Source of the DNA: Heloderma charlesbogerti
Lineage: Eukaryota; Chordata; Lepidosauria; Squamata; Helodermatidae
Assembly: GCA_026122225.1 (NCBI GenBank)
Contig: JANEZZ010001513.1
Location: forward strand, 2,012,001-2,076,000
Direction: 5' to 3'
DNA length: 64,000 bases
Shown here: positions 22,255-35,145 of the stretch, in pieces
Layout of the letters: the number at the start of each line of letters is the position of its first letter
Numbering within the stretch: the stretch's first letter is position 1
Position numbers and translations under genes: made by a program
Notes under the pieces: generated by a model
Databases searched by the model: none
The model's input: only the letters and a program-made list of their open reading frames with translations
What the model was told of the DNA's origin: nothing

Positions 22255-24089
22255 ACTGCATACAATCCTATGCACAGTTACCTGGGAGTAAGTCTCATTG
22301 AGCACAGAGATACTTATTTCTGGATAACATATACAGAAGTGTACTGTCAGCCTCTCTATAATTCTTCTACAGCAGGTAGTATGAAAGAAAGTGTGGTAAT
22401 TACTAATACTTTTTATTGATTGCCAAGAAATGGAATTGTTTATTGAAAATTTCTTCATTGTCTTATTTTGTTCAAGAATCTGCATGATCCTAATGATCTC
22501 TGCATGATTTTAATGATGTTCTGTATTCTAAATTGAAAAATAAATGTGGATTAACTTTTCAGAAGAGACCCAGTTCATTTCGGACCTGTATTTAAATTCA
22601 CAAATAGTGAATTGAAAATACAAACTACAAAAGACTCCATGGGCCAGATGTAACATCTAAATATGAACCTGTATTTTTTAGGGTTTAAGGTAAAATGTTT
22701 GTGAGCTTATATCTCTGTGCACAAACACCATTTAGTTGTAACACCAAATGTGTAGAGGCTGAGGCAAGCAGAAGGCCTCACTGGACATGGACTTCACGCA
22801 GTCTCACAATAGCAGTCCTATTCAGGCAGTGGGGACACATACCCATCCTTGTCTTCAAGCCACATAAGACTGTTTTTCAGGAACCTGTATTTCTGGCCCA
22901 ATTGTTCATATTAATAGTCACAGCATACACAACCAGCAATGATATGGGCCTATGTACTAGATGTAAATGCTATAGATACAAATCCCATTTGTTTAAAGAA
23001 ACGTGACAGTTTGACCTTTTTTTGATAATATTGTCAGAATTATGAGACATTAAAATGTAACCACAACAAATGGTTTTATATATCCAAGAAGAGGCCTTTA
23101 AAACCTGCTGGGGATCCTACAGAACACTACACCTCTTTGACTGGTCCCCACACAAACTGAGAAGGCAACCTGGAATAGGCACAGCCTTAACTGAACTAGA
23201 AATGGGCACACCCCACTCATCTAGATTCGGAATGAGGTAAGTTTTTCCAAGCCTCTTTGAATAACTTTCTGAAAGAGTTCTGGCCTGAAAATTCTCCAAA
23301 GTTCAGCAGCTCCATCATCATTAGTCTCTTTTGCCAATTCCTTCCCTTTCCCAAACTTCCATGTTGTGGGAGGGGAGGAGAAGCTGAAATGGTTTTCAAA
23401 TGCCAAGGGTTCTCCCAAAGGGGAAGATGGAGGTAGGAAGTGGTGAGTGACAGAGCGAGTGCTGAGCATTATGAGCTGGAAGTGAGGAGCGGGCGCAGCT
23501 AGAGTGGTTTATCTTGCATTGAGAGCCACATTTCCTTGTGGGTACTCTGTTGGGGACCGCATGTCAGCAGTGGACAGGGACAGCCCCTTTTCTCTTGCTT
23601 CCTTCCACAGCTTCACCAAAGAACCCTGGGAATTATAGTTTTAGAAGTTCACTAGGAACTCTAAATCACTTCTCCCTTTCACAAAACTACAATAGCCAGA
23701 CTTCAATGTGTGTGCATAGTTGTAACAGTGAAACAGTTTTAAATTTGTAGAGAAGATAAATTGGCTTTCTACCAGGGAAAAGCAGCTTATGTTTGTAGTT
23801 AGCTGTATCTTTTTCTACCCATTCTTCCCAATTTCTACAAAATACTGTGGATTTTGTGCTCCCTGGGCAAGAAAGAAACTATGTTTATATCCATGTGCCT
23901 GAAATAGGATTTGCAAAGGCACAGGTATAGGGAAACCAACAACCCTTCAATGTGTTTTACTTGTCCTTTTTAAAATAAACTAGCCACTAATACTGCTCAT
24001 CAAGATCTGTGACCCTGCCCTCATCTCCAAACAATGTGGAATCCTTACATTGTTTTTCAAGTTTTAAAGACTTCTAAATGAGATGAGTT
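22255..24089 (-). other. ASPH: ASPH intron with a short repeat at its start
   Basis: A short AATCCTA-family copy lies at 22255-22310. The rest has no recognised gene. Overlapping minus-strand frames at 23117-23469 occupy one sequence in three frames and show no known domain. Confidence 0.45.
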
Positions 24090-24400
24090 AGATCCGTGCT
24101 TTTAAAGCACTCTCCCTACTTGGACAGGGAGGGGGTAATCCACTCCTGGCCTGGGCAGGGATGCTTTTTGAAAGTGTAGATCTAGCTGGATCTGTGTTTT
24201 GAAAATGCTCTGCTCTCCCTAGGATGCCTTCTGAAAGCTCTTTGTGGCCTTTGCCTCTTCCTGGGAATGACTTGGAAGAGATGCCACAGGCTGCATGCTG
24301 CCCATGGGTTTCCCAGCATTGGCGAAGGAAATTGGGAAAATAATTTCTGACCACCACCCCCATTTCCAAAATTCTTCTCCATCCCTGCACTGACCTGCCA
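24090..24400. repeat. Unnamed GC-richer block, probable interspersed repeat
   Basis: Distinctly richer in GC than its flanks. Read on the minus strand it starts CAGGGATGGAGAAGAATTTT, like hAT MITE ends elsewhere in the window. Three overlapping minus-strand frames up to 100 codons are open but match nothing I know. No second copy was found. Confidence 0.35.
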
Positions 24401-25492
24401 TAGCATTTGTGATTAAAGAATTGTTAGGACAAGATATACTGCACTTTATTCTACATGTTGTTTTCTACTCCTGCCATTTCAAGTGATTATAGTCTATTTC
24501 CTCTTTTTTCATTCAATAGTTCACATTACAGTGAAAGCCTTAATGGGATACATATGTATACACCATGAGTACAATTCAAAATACAACATGGAAAAAACGT
24601 TCCTAGAATAAAAGGGGATCACCCCCCTCCCGCCATTGCTGTCCAAAACCTTAACTGCATATGTGTACGTATTGTTTTTCATGTGATCACACGAAGTGTA
24701 ATATCTAATCAGCTTGACAAATGTGTGGTTTTACTGCAGAACCATCCTGGAACCTGTTGCTTTTATTTTCATGTGAAAAATTGTGCCTAATCACCCATAT
24801 GATTATTTCTCATAGTAAGACTATTAAACAAAGAGCAAAGGCAGAAATAGCTAAACAGTCATATATTTCCAAGCCTTGCGCTGATCACGTTCCCTGACAA
24901 AAGTTCTCCCGCTCATCCCTGTTTTCCACACATTATTACTTTCATCATGCTTTCTCTGACACACCATTGTCTTATATGGATTTTCTTAGTTAAGACCCGC
25001 TCTAAAAGGCCATTTGCCCTTATTCCATATCTCCTTTTGGAAATAATGATTCTGTTCAATGTTTATGTATTTAAAACTGGGATAATAAGAATAGTACATC
25101 CAACATTTTATCTGAAAGGAAACAAAAACAGTGCTTTAGTAAAATGCAAATATTGGAGGGGGGACAGATAGTGAGGATAATTTTTCAATTCATTTTATAG
25201 TTGTCCATTTCTCTTAATTGGTTGACTTATACCTTCATACTTCTTATTCTTCCATGCATTTACTTTCTGATTAGTTAGTGAACATTTGTTTTGTTACATT
25301 TCTAGAGCAAATATACAAAGTAATGAGATCTTCAACTGCAGTGAGTCTATAAAATGGATATTTGTTCATTGAACACAAAAATAGTAATAATAGAAAACTG
25401 GTCCCGCATATTACTTGATATTCCCTTAATACTTCTAACTCGCAGTGTGAAGCAAATATTGTAAAACCGCTTTGAAATATTTGAATCTTTTC
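24401..25492 (-). other. ASPH: Intron/downstream region of the junctin terminal exon
   Basis: AT-rich sequence without recognisable repeats or exons, lying beyond the likely junctin polyadenylation signal. Confidence 0.4.
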
Positions 25493-25498
25493 TTTATT
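25493..25498 (-). terminator. Candidate polyadenylation signal for the junctin isoform
   Basis: Plus-strand TTTATT reads AATAAA on the minus strand, about 315 bases past the junctin stop codon. It is the first canonical hexamer I saw downstream of that stop. Its use is inferred. Confidence 0.5.
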
Positions 25499-25812
25499 TT
25501 TGTATTAGCCTTAAGTGTGACACATTGAGTAACAAAAACAAGATTCCATTATATAACTGATCACAGTACACTAAGAATGTACAAGACATGATCAGACACA
25601 CTATGTACAAATTGGCATTTCATAGCACTCTCTCTTATTGCATGTTTACGTACATATCCTAAGGCTATTAGTGCTAATAATTGTGTAGGTTTTTAAAAAA
25701 ATTCTAACAAGATCAAGACAAATTACCTTTCTGATGCTACATCTACGAACATTAGTTATCTTGCTATCTGGTTTGACTGAGGCAACATTCAGATATGAAA
25801 AATAGTATTACT

Positions 25813-26141
25813 TTACTTTTTTCTCTTCTCTTCTTCCTTTGCTGAACTATCAAATGCTTTGGAAAGGCTTTTAGCTATCTTTTTTATTTCCTTATCTTTG
25901 CCACTTGCTGATTCTTTTATCTCTTTATTTTTAAAATTTTTGTCTAACCCCGATCTCTCCTTTTCAGCTTTTCTGTCTCGCTTAACTTTGTCAGATTCTT
26001 TCTTTGATTTATCATCAACAACTTTCTTATCTTTTCGGTCCAAGTCATCAACTTTTTTCTTGGTTTTCTTCTTTTCTTCATCTTTGGCTTCCTTCTTTAA
26101 TTCTTGCTTTTCTTTCACTTTTTTGGCTGATTCTTTGATCT
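25813..26141 (-). CDS. ASPH: Junctin-type Lys/Glu-rich terminal exon (ASPH isoform)
   Basis: This exon codes the basic luminal tail of junctin: 108 residues after the shared Glu, then a stop. It begins EIKESAKKVKEKQELKKEAK, passes through KKKTKKKVDDLDRKDKKVVD and ends SSAKEEEKRKK. Alternating Lys and Glu/Asp runs (KEKE-type) are how junctin and triadin bind calsequestrin in the SR lumen. Mammalian junctin as I recall it has the same style (KEELKKEKEKPES, KKGKKEDVRKDKK) with low residue identity. Joining 32375-32419 by phase gives VKVK-E-IKES. The acceptor is inferred as ATGAAAAAAG|AG, with its pyrimidine tract 20 bases further up, so a slightly different start is possible. Confidence 0.88.
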
Positions 26142-26589
26142 CTTTTTTCATTTTTTTCCATTTAAAAAAGGGGAAATGTTCATTAAAGAATATACATTAA
26201 GAGACTAGAGTTTAGTAAACCAAACACATTATTTCCATTCCAGCTTCAGATCACAAACTCAGGTTTCCACTTCAAAAGAACTTGATCATACAGTATTAGT
26301 AATAGCAGAAGAATTGCATTAAATGCTAGCATAGCTTGTACCTTTTTAATTTTCTGGTATCGTTTTGGTAACCACTGAGGCTGTTTCACTACTAGTTTAA
26401 GAGTTTTCTATTTGAAGCATGAAATTAAAATTTTATCACAGCTATCCATGCCCTGGGAACATCTAGACTATGAGACTGCATATGAAAAGGGTTTGCAAAC
26501 TATTAGTAGTACATATTCAGAACATGGCAGGGTCATTACCTGCATATTTTTTGTGAGAACTGTATCTCAGCAGTTTCAAAGGATTTTCT

Positions 26590-27005
26590 GTTGGCTGTTT
26601 GTTTCCAGGTACAATTCAAACTGGTGATTTTGAACTATAATGCTCTTAATGGTCTAGGATCAGGATATCTGAAGCAACACCTTCTTCTGCATAAATATGT
26701 CCTTGCACTAAGACTACCACCCTGCTCAGGGTGCCTCCAGGCATAAGTGGATGACTACCAGGGACATATTATTCTGGCACCTACTTCATACTACTTCATA
26801 GTCTTTTACACATCAAGTGAAACTGTTTTATTTTATAAGCTTTTGGCAGTATTTAAACCCAGTCTTCTGGGGTTTTTTGCTACAACGATGGATCTGCTGG
26901 CTTTGTTGATTTTTAACCAATTCTTAGATGTGATTCTCTTTTAAATTGTTAACTGTGTTTGTAAACTGTCCTGGGGACTCTGTGCAGTAAGACAGGGTAT
27001 AGTTT
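26590..27005 (+). mobile_element. L2-like LINE 3' relic
   Basis: Contains a degenerate version of the L2 C-terminal block (GGTACAATTCAAACTGGTGA, then GGTCTAGGATCAGGATATCT, cf. YKVLHSLGPGYLKD), and an end with TGTAAACTGTCCTGGGGACT and GACAGGGTATA. Too decayed for a frame. Confidence 0.7.
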
Positions 27006-28780
27006 TCTTAAATATGTAGACAAAGTAATGTTTGAAAAATTATTCAACAGCCAACAGATTAAGAACTTAAGCTATCTAAATAATACCATGCTATCTGATG
27101 AAATTTGAACTACTGAACAGTTACATCACTTTTGCAAAATAAACACTGCATTGCTGAATAGAAAGGGAGGTTTCTAAAATATGCCTATCTTCCTTACAAG
27201 AGGTCTATAATCAGCGTAACTATTACTATGCTAAGCAGCATGGCATTTGGTAGATTTTGGAAGGCTGAGGTAGAAAAGATAACAGAAATCAGTGCAATCA
27301 TACACTGTCCTTAATTCAAATACTCTAATTTAGAAGACGTTATGGCTGGGGTTCCCAACATGGTGGCCATAAACACCTCCCAATGCACCTGCCAGGCTCC
27401 GTGTCCCTCCAGATTTTAAAAATTAATATATATAAATTAATTGGGAAACTGGTGTGCTGCAAAGTGAAGTGCTAGCTTCCAGCACTGTCTTCATTTCCAC
27501 AAATGCCTCTGGCATTTACAAATGTTGAAAGTTATTAGAAAAACATAAGCTTAAAACATTATTGTGGGGAGCATGTACATCTGTAAAGTTTCAGATTCAA
27601 ACTGAAAAAGTTATTCTGCAAGACATTATTATTAAAAGAGAAGGGCAACATATTCTGGCCTTTCATTCTGATACCAAAACATCTTCCTGCAAATTCAGAA
27701 TGATGACAAATTGTTTAATTACACGATTAACATGAAAATACCCAGTTATTTCAAAGTACACTCTAAATCAAGTCCAAATCCAATCAAATGCTAGCTGCCA
27801 TGCAAAGAGCATCAACACACCCAGACATGCTTTCTAGGTTTACGGTTCAAGGCCTTGCTAGGCATTGCAAGGGAACCATGGGGGAATAGAAAACTGAAAG
27901 ACAGGTGAATAATTCTTATCCTGAAAATGTCCACTTTGGGCAGTTTGCCCCCACAACTGGACTCCAAAACAGGGAGGTCCGCTCAAGGAAAGACAGTCTT
28001 GCAGTAGGCATCTTCAGGGAAGATCCAAGTGAAACAGCTGACCTTTTCCATCAAGCACCCACCCATGCTCACATTCTCCCAGCAATCATAGCGGTGGGAA
28101 CCACACATTTGTCAAGGCACCATCTAGTTCCATCCTTAAGCAACTTTTCCTTTCAATTGCTCTCCAATTGACACCACTTTTAAGAATGAAGAGATGAATG
28201 CATTTATGAAGTATAGTTATAATAAAATGCCTTTAGTGATTATATCTTTAGGGTTTTTCACTTTGCTAATGTTAGGCAGTAGGAATTCAAGAAATAATTC
28301 TCACTTATAAAGTATTTGTCACAGCAGAAGAGTCATGCATTGAAAATAACTTAAAGACAGGCAAGATTACTAAATCCCTGGGAATAACAAGCATTACAAT
28401 GTAAATATAAAAAAGGAACAGACCCTAACTATATTCCTCCTTCAATAGGGAGGCATGGAAATTTAAATTAAATGATAAAGGCCCAACGTATGAAAACCAT
28501 ATACTGCTTTTCTTTTGCCATGCATAGTATGGAGACCTTATCTATACAAATATGGAGACCTTATCTATTCAAATGATTAAACTGTTTGCCCAAAGGCTTT
28601 CATTCAAAAGAATGCACTCAGCAATCCATGTGCACAGCTGAAGAAAAGCAGCTAGAATTCTGCCTGTAAGATATTGGGCAAGGACCAGGAAGACTGAATC
28701 CAGAGTCCTGCTTTCCCTCCCAGATGGGTGATTGGTAGGAATCCAATTTTTATATTTGAACCTGGCTACACACACTCTTC
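27006..28780 (-). other. ASPH: ASPH intron, no recognised content
   Basis: Intron between the junctin tail exons, up to the BovB insertion. No exon or named repeat recognised. Confidence 0.45.
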
Positions 28781-31700
28781 ATGGATCACTGCCTTGTTGT
28801 GGCGAAGGGGCTTGCGTAGCTCAGTGAAGCCATAAGCTATGCCGTGCAGGGCCACCCAAGACGGACAGGTCATGGTGGAGAGTTCTGACAAAATGTGGTC
28901 CACTGGAGAAGGAAATGGCAACTCACTCCAGTATTCTTGCCAAGAAAACCCCACGGAACGTATCGCAAGGCTAAAAGAGATAACGCCGGAAGATGAGCCC
29001 CTCAGGTCGGAAGGTGTCCAATATACTACTGGGGAAGAGCAGAGGGAATTTCCAAGTAGCGCCAGGAAGAGTGAAGCAGCTAGGCCAAGGCCGAAAGGAC
29101 ATTCAGCTGTGGATGTGTCTGGTGGTGAAAAGAAAATCCGATGCTGTAAAGAACAATATTGTTTAGGAACCTGGAATGTAAGATCAATGAATCAAGGTAC
29201 ACTGGAGGTGGTCAAACATGAGCTGGCAAGGTTGAACATTGACATCTTGGGAATCAGCGAACTAAAATGGACAGGGATGGGCGAATTTAATTCAGGTGAC
29301 CATCTTATCTACTACTGTGGGCAAGAAGTCCTTAGAAGAAATGGAGTAGCACTCATAGTCAATAAAAGGGTGGGAAAAGAAGTCCTGGGGTACAATCTAA
29401 AAAATGATAGAATGATCTCAGTACGAATCCAAGGCAAATCATTCAACATCACAGTAATTCAAGTCTATGCCCCAACTACTGAGGCCCAAGAAGCTGAGGT
29501 GGATCGGTTCTATGAAGACCTACAACACCATCTAGAACTAACACCAAAAAAAGAGGTCCTTTTCATCATAGGGGATTGGAATGGTAAAGTAGGAAGTCAA
29601 GATCACCAGGATAAATCACCAGGATAATAGGCAAGCATGGCCTTGGTGTACAAAATGAAGCAGGACAAAGGCCAATAGAGTTTTGCCAAGAGAACACGCT
29701 GATCATAGCACACACTTTTTTCCAACAGCACAAGAGGCGACTCTACACATGGACATCACCAGATGGTCAATACCGAAATCAGATTGATTATGTCCTTTGC
29801 AGCCAAAGATGGAGAAGCTCCATACAGTCAGTAAAAACAAGACCTGGAGCTGACTGTGGCTCAGATCATGAGCTGCTTTTTGCAAAATTTCAGCTTAAAT
29901 TGAAGAACGTAGGGAAAACCACTAAACCGTTCAGGTATGACCTAAATCATATCCCTTATGAATATACAGTGGAGGTGAGGAATAGATTTAATGGATTAGA
30001 CCTGATAGACAAAGTGCCTGAGGAACTATGGACAGAGGTCCGTAACATTGTTCAGGAGGCAGCAACTCAATCCAAGAAAAAGAAATGCAAGAAAGCAAAG
30101 TGGCTGTCTGATGAGGCTTTACAAGTAGCTGAGGAAAGAAGGGAAGCGAAATGCAAGGGAGAAGGGGGAGATATACCCAACTGAATGCAGAGTTCCAGAG
30201 AATAGCAAGGAGAGACAAGAAGGCCTTCTTAAATGAACAATGCAAAGAAATCAAGGAAAACAACAGAATGGGAAAGACTAGAGATCTCTTCAAGAAAATT
30301 GGAGATCTCAAGGGAACGTTTTGTGCAAAGACAGGCATGATAAAGGACAAAGAAGGCAGGGACCTAACAGAAGCAGATGAGATTAAGAAGAGGTGGAAAG
30401 AATACACAGAAGAATTATACAGGAAAGATCTGAATGTCCCCGATAGCCATGATAATGCGGTCACTGAACCTGAGCCGGTCATCCTAGAGAGTGAAGTCAA
30501 GTGGGCCTTAGGAAGCATTACTAACAATAAAGCTAGCGGAGATGACAGTATTCCAGCTGAGCTATTTAAAATCCTAAAAGATGATGCTTTTAAAGTGCTG
30601 CACTCAATATGCCAACAAATTCGGAACACTCAACAGTGGCCACAAGACTGGAAAAGGTCAGTTTACATTCCAATGCCAAAGAAGGGCAACGCCAAAGAGT
30701 GTTGTTCAAACTACCGCACAATTGCGCTCATTTCACATGCCAGCAAGGTTATGCTCAAAATCCTACAAGCTAGGCTTCAACAGTATGTGAACCGAGAACT
30801 ACCGGAAGTACAAGCTGGATTTCGAAGAGGCAGAGGAACTAGAGATCAAATCGCCAACGTTCGCTGGATCATGGAGAAAGCAAGAGAATTCCAGAAAAAC
30901 GTCTATTTCTGCTTCATTGACTACGTTAAAGCCTTTGATTGTGTGGATCACAACAAACTGTGGCAAATTCTTAAAGAGATGGGAGTACCAGACCACCTTA
31001 CCTGTCTCCTGAGAAACCTGTATGAGGGTCAAGAAGCAACAGTAAGAACTGGACATGGAACAACCGATTGGTTCCAAATTGGGAAAGAAGTACGACAAGG
31101 CTGTATATTGTCGCCCTGCTTATTTAACTTATATGCAGAGTACATCATGAGAAACGCCGGGTTGGATGAATCACAGGTCGGAACTAAGATTGCCGGGAGA
31201 ATTATCAACAACCTCAGATACGCAGACGATACCACCCTAATGGCAGAAAGCGAAGAGGATCTCAAGAGCCTCTTGTTGAGGGTGAAAGTGGAGAGTGCAA
31301 AACTGGTTTGAAACTCAACATTAAGAAAACAAAAATCATGGCATCTGGCCCCATCACTTCCTGGCATATAGAAGGGGAAGAAATGGAAGCAGTGGCAGAT
31401 TTTATTTTCTTGGGTTCCAAGATCACCGCAGACGGTGACTGTAGCCATGACATTAAAAGACACTTGCTCCTTGGGAGGAAAGCTATGGCAAACCTAGACA
31501 GCATAGTAAGAAGCAGAGACATCACCTTGCCAACAAAGGTCTGTATAATCAAAGCTATGGTTTTCCCAGTAGTAATTTATGGCTGTGAGAGCTGGACTAT
31601 AAGGAAGGCTGAGCGCCGAAGAATTGATGCTTTCAAACTGTGGAGCTGGAGAAGACTCTTACAAGTCCCCTGGACTGGTCAAATCAGTCCATCCTAAAGG

Positions 31701-32018
31701 AAATCAACCCTGACTGCTCATTGGAAGGACAGATGCTGAAGCTGAAGCTCAAATATTTTGGCCATCTAATGTGAAGAGAAAACTCACTGGAAAAATCCCT
31801 GATGCTAGGAAAGATTGAAGGCAAAAGGAGGAGGGGATGGCAGAGGATGAGATGGCTAGACAGCATCACCGATGCAATGAATATGAACCTGAGCACACTC
31901 CGGGAGAGAGTGGAGGACAGGAGGGCCTGGCATGCTGTGGTCCATGGGGGCATGAAGAGTCAGACACAACTTAACAACTGCACAACAACAACAACAACAA
32001 CACACACACAGCCCCAGC
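28781..32018 (+). mobile_element. BovB (RTE clade) LINE, nearly full length
   Basis: About 3.2 kb from ATGGATCACTGCCTTGTTGT to the ACAACAACAAC tail. ORF pieces in order: 28839-29627 with the AP-endonuclease (CLGTWNVRSMNQGTLEVV, ISELKWTG, IGDWNGKVGS); 29900-30184; 30151-31311 with reverse transcriptase (YRTIALISHASKVMLKILQ, QAGFRRGRGTRDQI, FIDYVKAFDCVDH, VRQGCILSPCLFNLY and an intact YADD); and 31308-31697 with the C-terminal part. The breaks are small: a short local duplication near 29610-29630 (AAATCACCAGGATAA), a frameshift near 30150-30184, and a deletion near 31290-31310. Several small lesions imply a fairly recent, now inactive copy. BovB is known for horizontal transfer between squamates and ruminants. 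The plus-strand insertion lies antisense in an ASPH intron. Confidence 0.96.
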
Positions 32019-32374
32019 CCCACCCGCTATATCAGGATACGGAATTGCATGTACTGCATCCATTTACATACAGGATTCCCCATCCAGCGGAGATATGTGC
32101 ACAGAAGCCTGCTTCCATATGCATATAGCTGGACTGGGACAGAAGTGCTTAAAGTATTGTGAATTTAATTATATGGGGGTACTAAAGAGCACCCTAATCT
32201 ACTGCTTGATACTTTTTGTTCCATAAACGTGAAGCGAACTATGCCATGTTCCTGTTTGGTACAAACAGTATTGAGGATTAGTAGGAACTTTTACCAAGAT
32301 GGCAAAACACATGCATTTCAGGCATCGCAAATCAATGTGCAATAAAGTTCACTAAGGCGCCAGTAACAAAGTAC

Positions 32375-32419
32375 CTTTGACTTTAGTTTTTCTCTTGACA
32401 ACCCCTCCAGGTGACTCTC
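32375..32419 (-). CDS. ASPH: Junctin-specific exon (ESPGGVVKRKTKVK)
   Basis: A 45-nt exon, phase 1/1, reading GESPGGVVKRKTKVKE across its junctions. It matches the remembered mammalian junctin segment EGPSGVAKRKTKAKVKE. The acceptor is ACAAAAATCAG and the donor AAAG|GTACTT. It turns the shared membrane-anchor transcript toward the basic calsequestrin-binding tail coded at 25813-26141. It lies only about 360 bp from the 3' end of the BovB insertion, yet its splice sites look intact. Confidence 0.92.
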
Positions 32420-32639
32420 CTGATTTTTGTAAGATGGAAAACAGGTTGCAAGCATTATTTTACGTTTCTAAGGCACACACACACTCCAAACAAAAAAACA
32501 AGACTTACCAGTGGGAAAAGGCAAGGTTTCATCAGAACTTACAGATATTTATAACTCAGCATTATTTTTTCTGGAGTATTCTATTAAATCAAGCTTAAAC
32601 AAAATTAAAAAATAGCAAGACATACACAGGATTGGCCCA

Positions 32640-32910
32640 GTCTCCCTTCATCAGCTAAGAGCTGTGACTGGTAATGACACCTTTTCGGTCACAGCTTCCC
32701 TATTCTGAAACTCCTGGCCAAAGGAGGTAAGACTGGCCCCTTCTCAGATGTCCTTTAGGCAAACAGTTAGGACATTTTTATTCCACAAGTTTTTAGTGTA
32801 TTTTAATCTTAGCAGCTATAGACTCATTTCACTTGTTTTTTTCTGGCTTTTAATACTCCCTGGTTTTAATCGTATTGTCCTTTTTATAAGTTGCCTTGGG
32901 GAAGGAGCCT
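32640..32910 (+). mobile_element. L2-like LINE 3' tail relic
   Basis: Shows the L2 3' pattern: CTCAGATGTCCTTTAGGCAA, GTGTATTTTAATC and TAAGTTGCCTTGGGGAAGGA. Strongly decayed. Confidence 0.55.
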
Positions 32911-33134
32911 TCTTAGGGCCAAAAGGGTGTGCATGTGTGTGTGTGTGCACACGCGTGTGTGCATATGGCACCCTGGCAGTTATGAAAGATTGCGGCAGTT
33001 ATGCTCAGAAGGCATTGGTGGGCTGGTGAGAGATATTAGTTGGGTATACTAACTGGGAATTGTTCATAGGTATTTGGCTTGCAAGCTGTCAGTTGTGAGC
33101 AAGTATAGTATAGTTTATGCCTAACAAAATTAGA

Positions 33135-33222
33135 GAGCGGAGGACAGGAAGGCCTGGCATGCTATGGTCCATGGGGTCACGAAGAGTCGGACCCGACTTA
33201 ACGACTGAACAACAACAACATA
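33135..33222 (+). mobile_element. BovB 3' terminal fragment
   Basis: GGAGGACAGGAAGGCCTGGC through ACTTAACGACTGAACAACAA equals the last 90 bases of BovB. It could also be the tail of a BovB-mobilised SINE, but no tRNA-like head is visible upstream. Confidence 0.85.
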
Positions 33223-34639
33223 AACTGAAAGGACCCTTCCTTAATTTTTGATATGTTATCCATTTCTGAACTTTGGATTAGGCTGAGAGTTTCTCCAGCA
33301 ACGAAGAACAAGATCAGGCTCTTCCAATGGAGGTCTTTGAGGCCATTTTTGGTTTAACATTTAAACCAAGGACCACTTGATTTTAATGTTTTTTTCATAG
33401 ACTTTACTTTGGAAAAAGAAATGCATGATGCTTAGAAAATAAATTACTCATAAAGATAAAAAGCTCATTTTCACAGAGAGGAGTATCTTTTAGCCCCACT
33501 AGTTGTATAAACCTGTCTTCAGCACACACCAGTACTAGACTAAAACATGCCGCCTGTGTTCATATAACTGCTAGAACATTCTCATACCATGCTTTCCAGA
33601 TGGTCACAAAAATCCTTCAGTATATGGGCAGAAGGGTTTGTGGGCTGCCACTCACTGTCAAAACTGTATGCCATCTCTCCCCTCCCAAAATCCAAAAGAT
33701 GTTCACAATAAAGAGTTCCCACATAAACAGATATATGTGCAGAAATATCATACATGCAAGGAAGGGATCTCATTGATCAAGGTCTCTCCTCATGCACAGG
33801 AGCTCTCCTTGCATACATTCGCAGACAACTTCTTATGAATGTTCAGTGGACATTAGTCAGCGGGAGGGGAGGGGCAGGGATGGGCATGCAGTTCCAGTGG
33901 TGTATACAGGGCGGGCTTCTATAGCCCTACAAACCCCTCTGCAGGTTCATTGAATGTGTGAAGGGGTTTGTGTAGCATAAGACAGTCCCTTAGTTTCCTC
34001 AATCTTGGATTTGTTAAAGTAATGAAGGGGTTATTTAGAGGACCAGATGGAGGGATATGCGAAAGAGACTGGGAACAGTTAGATCTTAAATTACACTATT
34101 TCATTTGTAGATGAGATACTGTATACAATACAGTAAGATACTTGTACCATATACTGGTGTGGACTGCTTTCAAAATGCAATAGTGAAGTAACCTGTTAAA
34201 GAATGCAGGTAGTAATCATATGAAAGGGGACTGGTTTTCCATGTGAACTGTTATTTCAGGATCTGATACCCTGACCACATGAATGTGCTCAAAACATTCC
34301 ATCTGGCTTCCTCAGAGGGTGAAGTGAAACAGCCAGACGCCCTCTCATCAGCATAACTGGGATCAACTGCCACTTGGCTCCTCCCCTTCCCTAAACTGCC
34401 AGCTGCAGTGACCATTCTGCCTTGTCATTGTGCAACTTTATTATTTAATCAGTGCTTGAATTACAGCTACTGATTTTAGAAGGATGCAGGGAACCTTGAT
34501 GTGACCCCAATTGGGCTGAGGGAGAAGAAGTTAGGGACTGGAGCTTGTGTGTTTCTTAAAGGGGTTTCCTATTTTTTTCCCCTGATAATCCAAGGACTGT
34601 TATGTGAAAAAGTTGGTACCTAAATTTGCATATTTTCCT
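33223..34639 (-). other. ASPH: ASPH intron, no recognised content
   Basis: No exon with the locus phase, and no repeat that I can name. Confidence 0.45.
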
Positions 34640-35145
34640 TTTCACTCCTCATTCCTTTTTATTTTTGTATCATGTCTCTCAGATGGTAAGCCATTATTTC
34701 AAACTGTAAACCACCCTGAGTGCTTTGGCAGAAAGGCAGTATGTAAACATAATAACTAAGTGAATAACATGTAGGTTGAAGGAAGACAGTCAAACTCTTA
34801 AACTATTACATCAATCTGAAAATACTAGATATAAACAACCAATTCAATAAGTGGATCTGAACAACAGAAGAGATCCAGGTAGCTGAAGTTACCAGTTATT
34901 AAGCTGTTGAAGTACAAAAATGTTTTACATAATTATAAGCAATCTGCCACCTACAACTATCATTTATTTTTTCCCATGATTTTTAACATTACTATGTTTG
35001 ATTTTTTTATTATTTTAAGTTGCTTTTTCTATTGATTGGGGCTTTTACCTTGTACTATTACTGTGTTTTGTAATATTTGTATTTAACTCTTTTGTAAGCC
35101 ACCCTGGGAATGCTGATTGGCCACTGAAGGCCAGGGTATAAGTTT
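34640..35145 (+). mobile_element. Two L2/CR1-like LINE 3' tails
   Basis: Two tail signatures: TGTAAACCACCCTGAGTGCT near 34705, and TGTAAGCCACCCTGGGAATG near 35092 followed by AGGCCAGGGTATAAG. Both resemble the end of the 4590-5790 element (TGTAAGCCACTCTTGAGTGC). Only the 3' ends remain. Confidence 0.65.

Noticed and set aside
24088..24406. Minus-strand frames up to 100 codons as an ASPH exon
   Set aside because: No phase-1 acceptor/donor pair fits, three frames are open over the same GC-rich block, and the peptide resembles no ASPH segment.
25859..26200. Plus-strand frame of 113 codons rich in Phe/Ser
   Set aside because: It is the antisense of the Lys/Glu-rich junctin exon; Glu/Lys codons read backwards give Phe/Leu/Ser.
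28839..31697. Large open frames with endonuclease and reverse transcriptase as host genes
   Set aside because: They are consecutive pieces of one BovB retrotransposon with its 3' end intact; the same fragments recur at 536-877 and 33135-33222.
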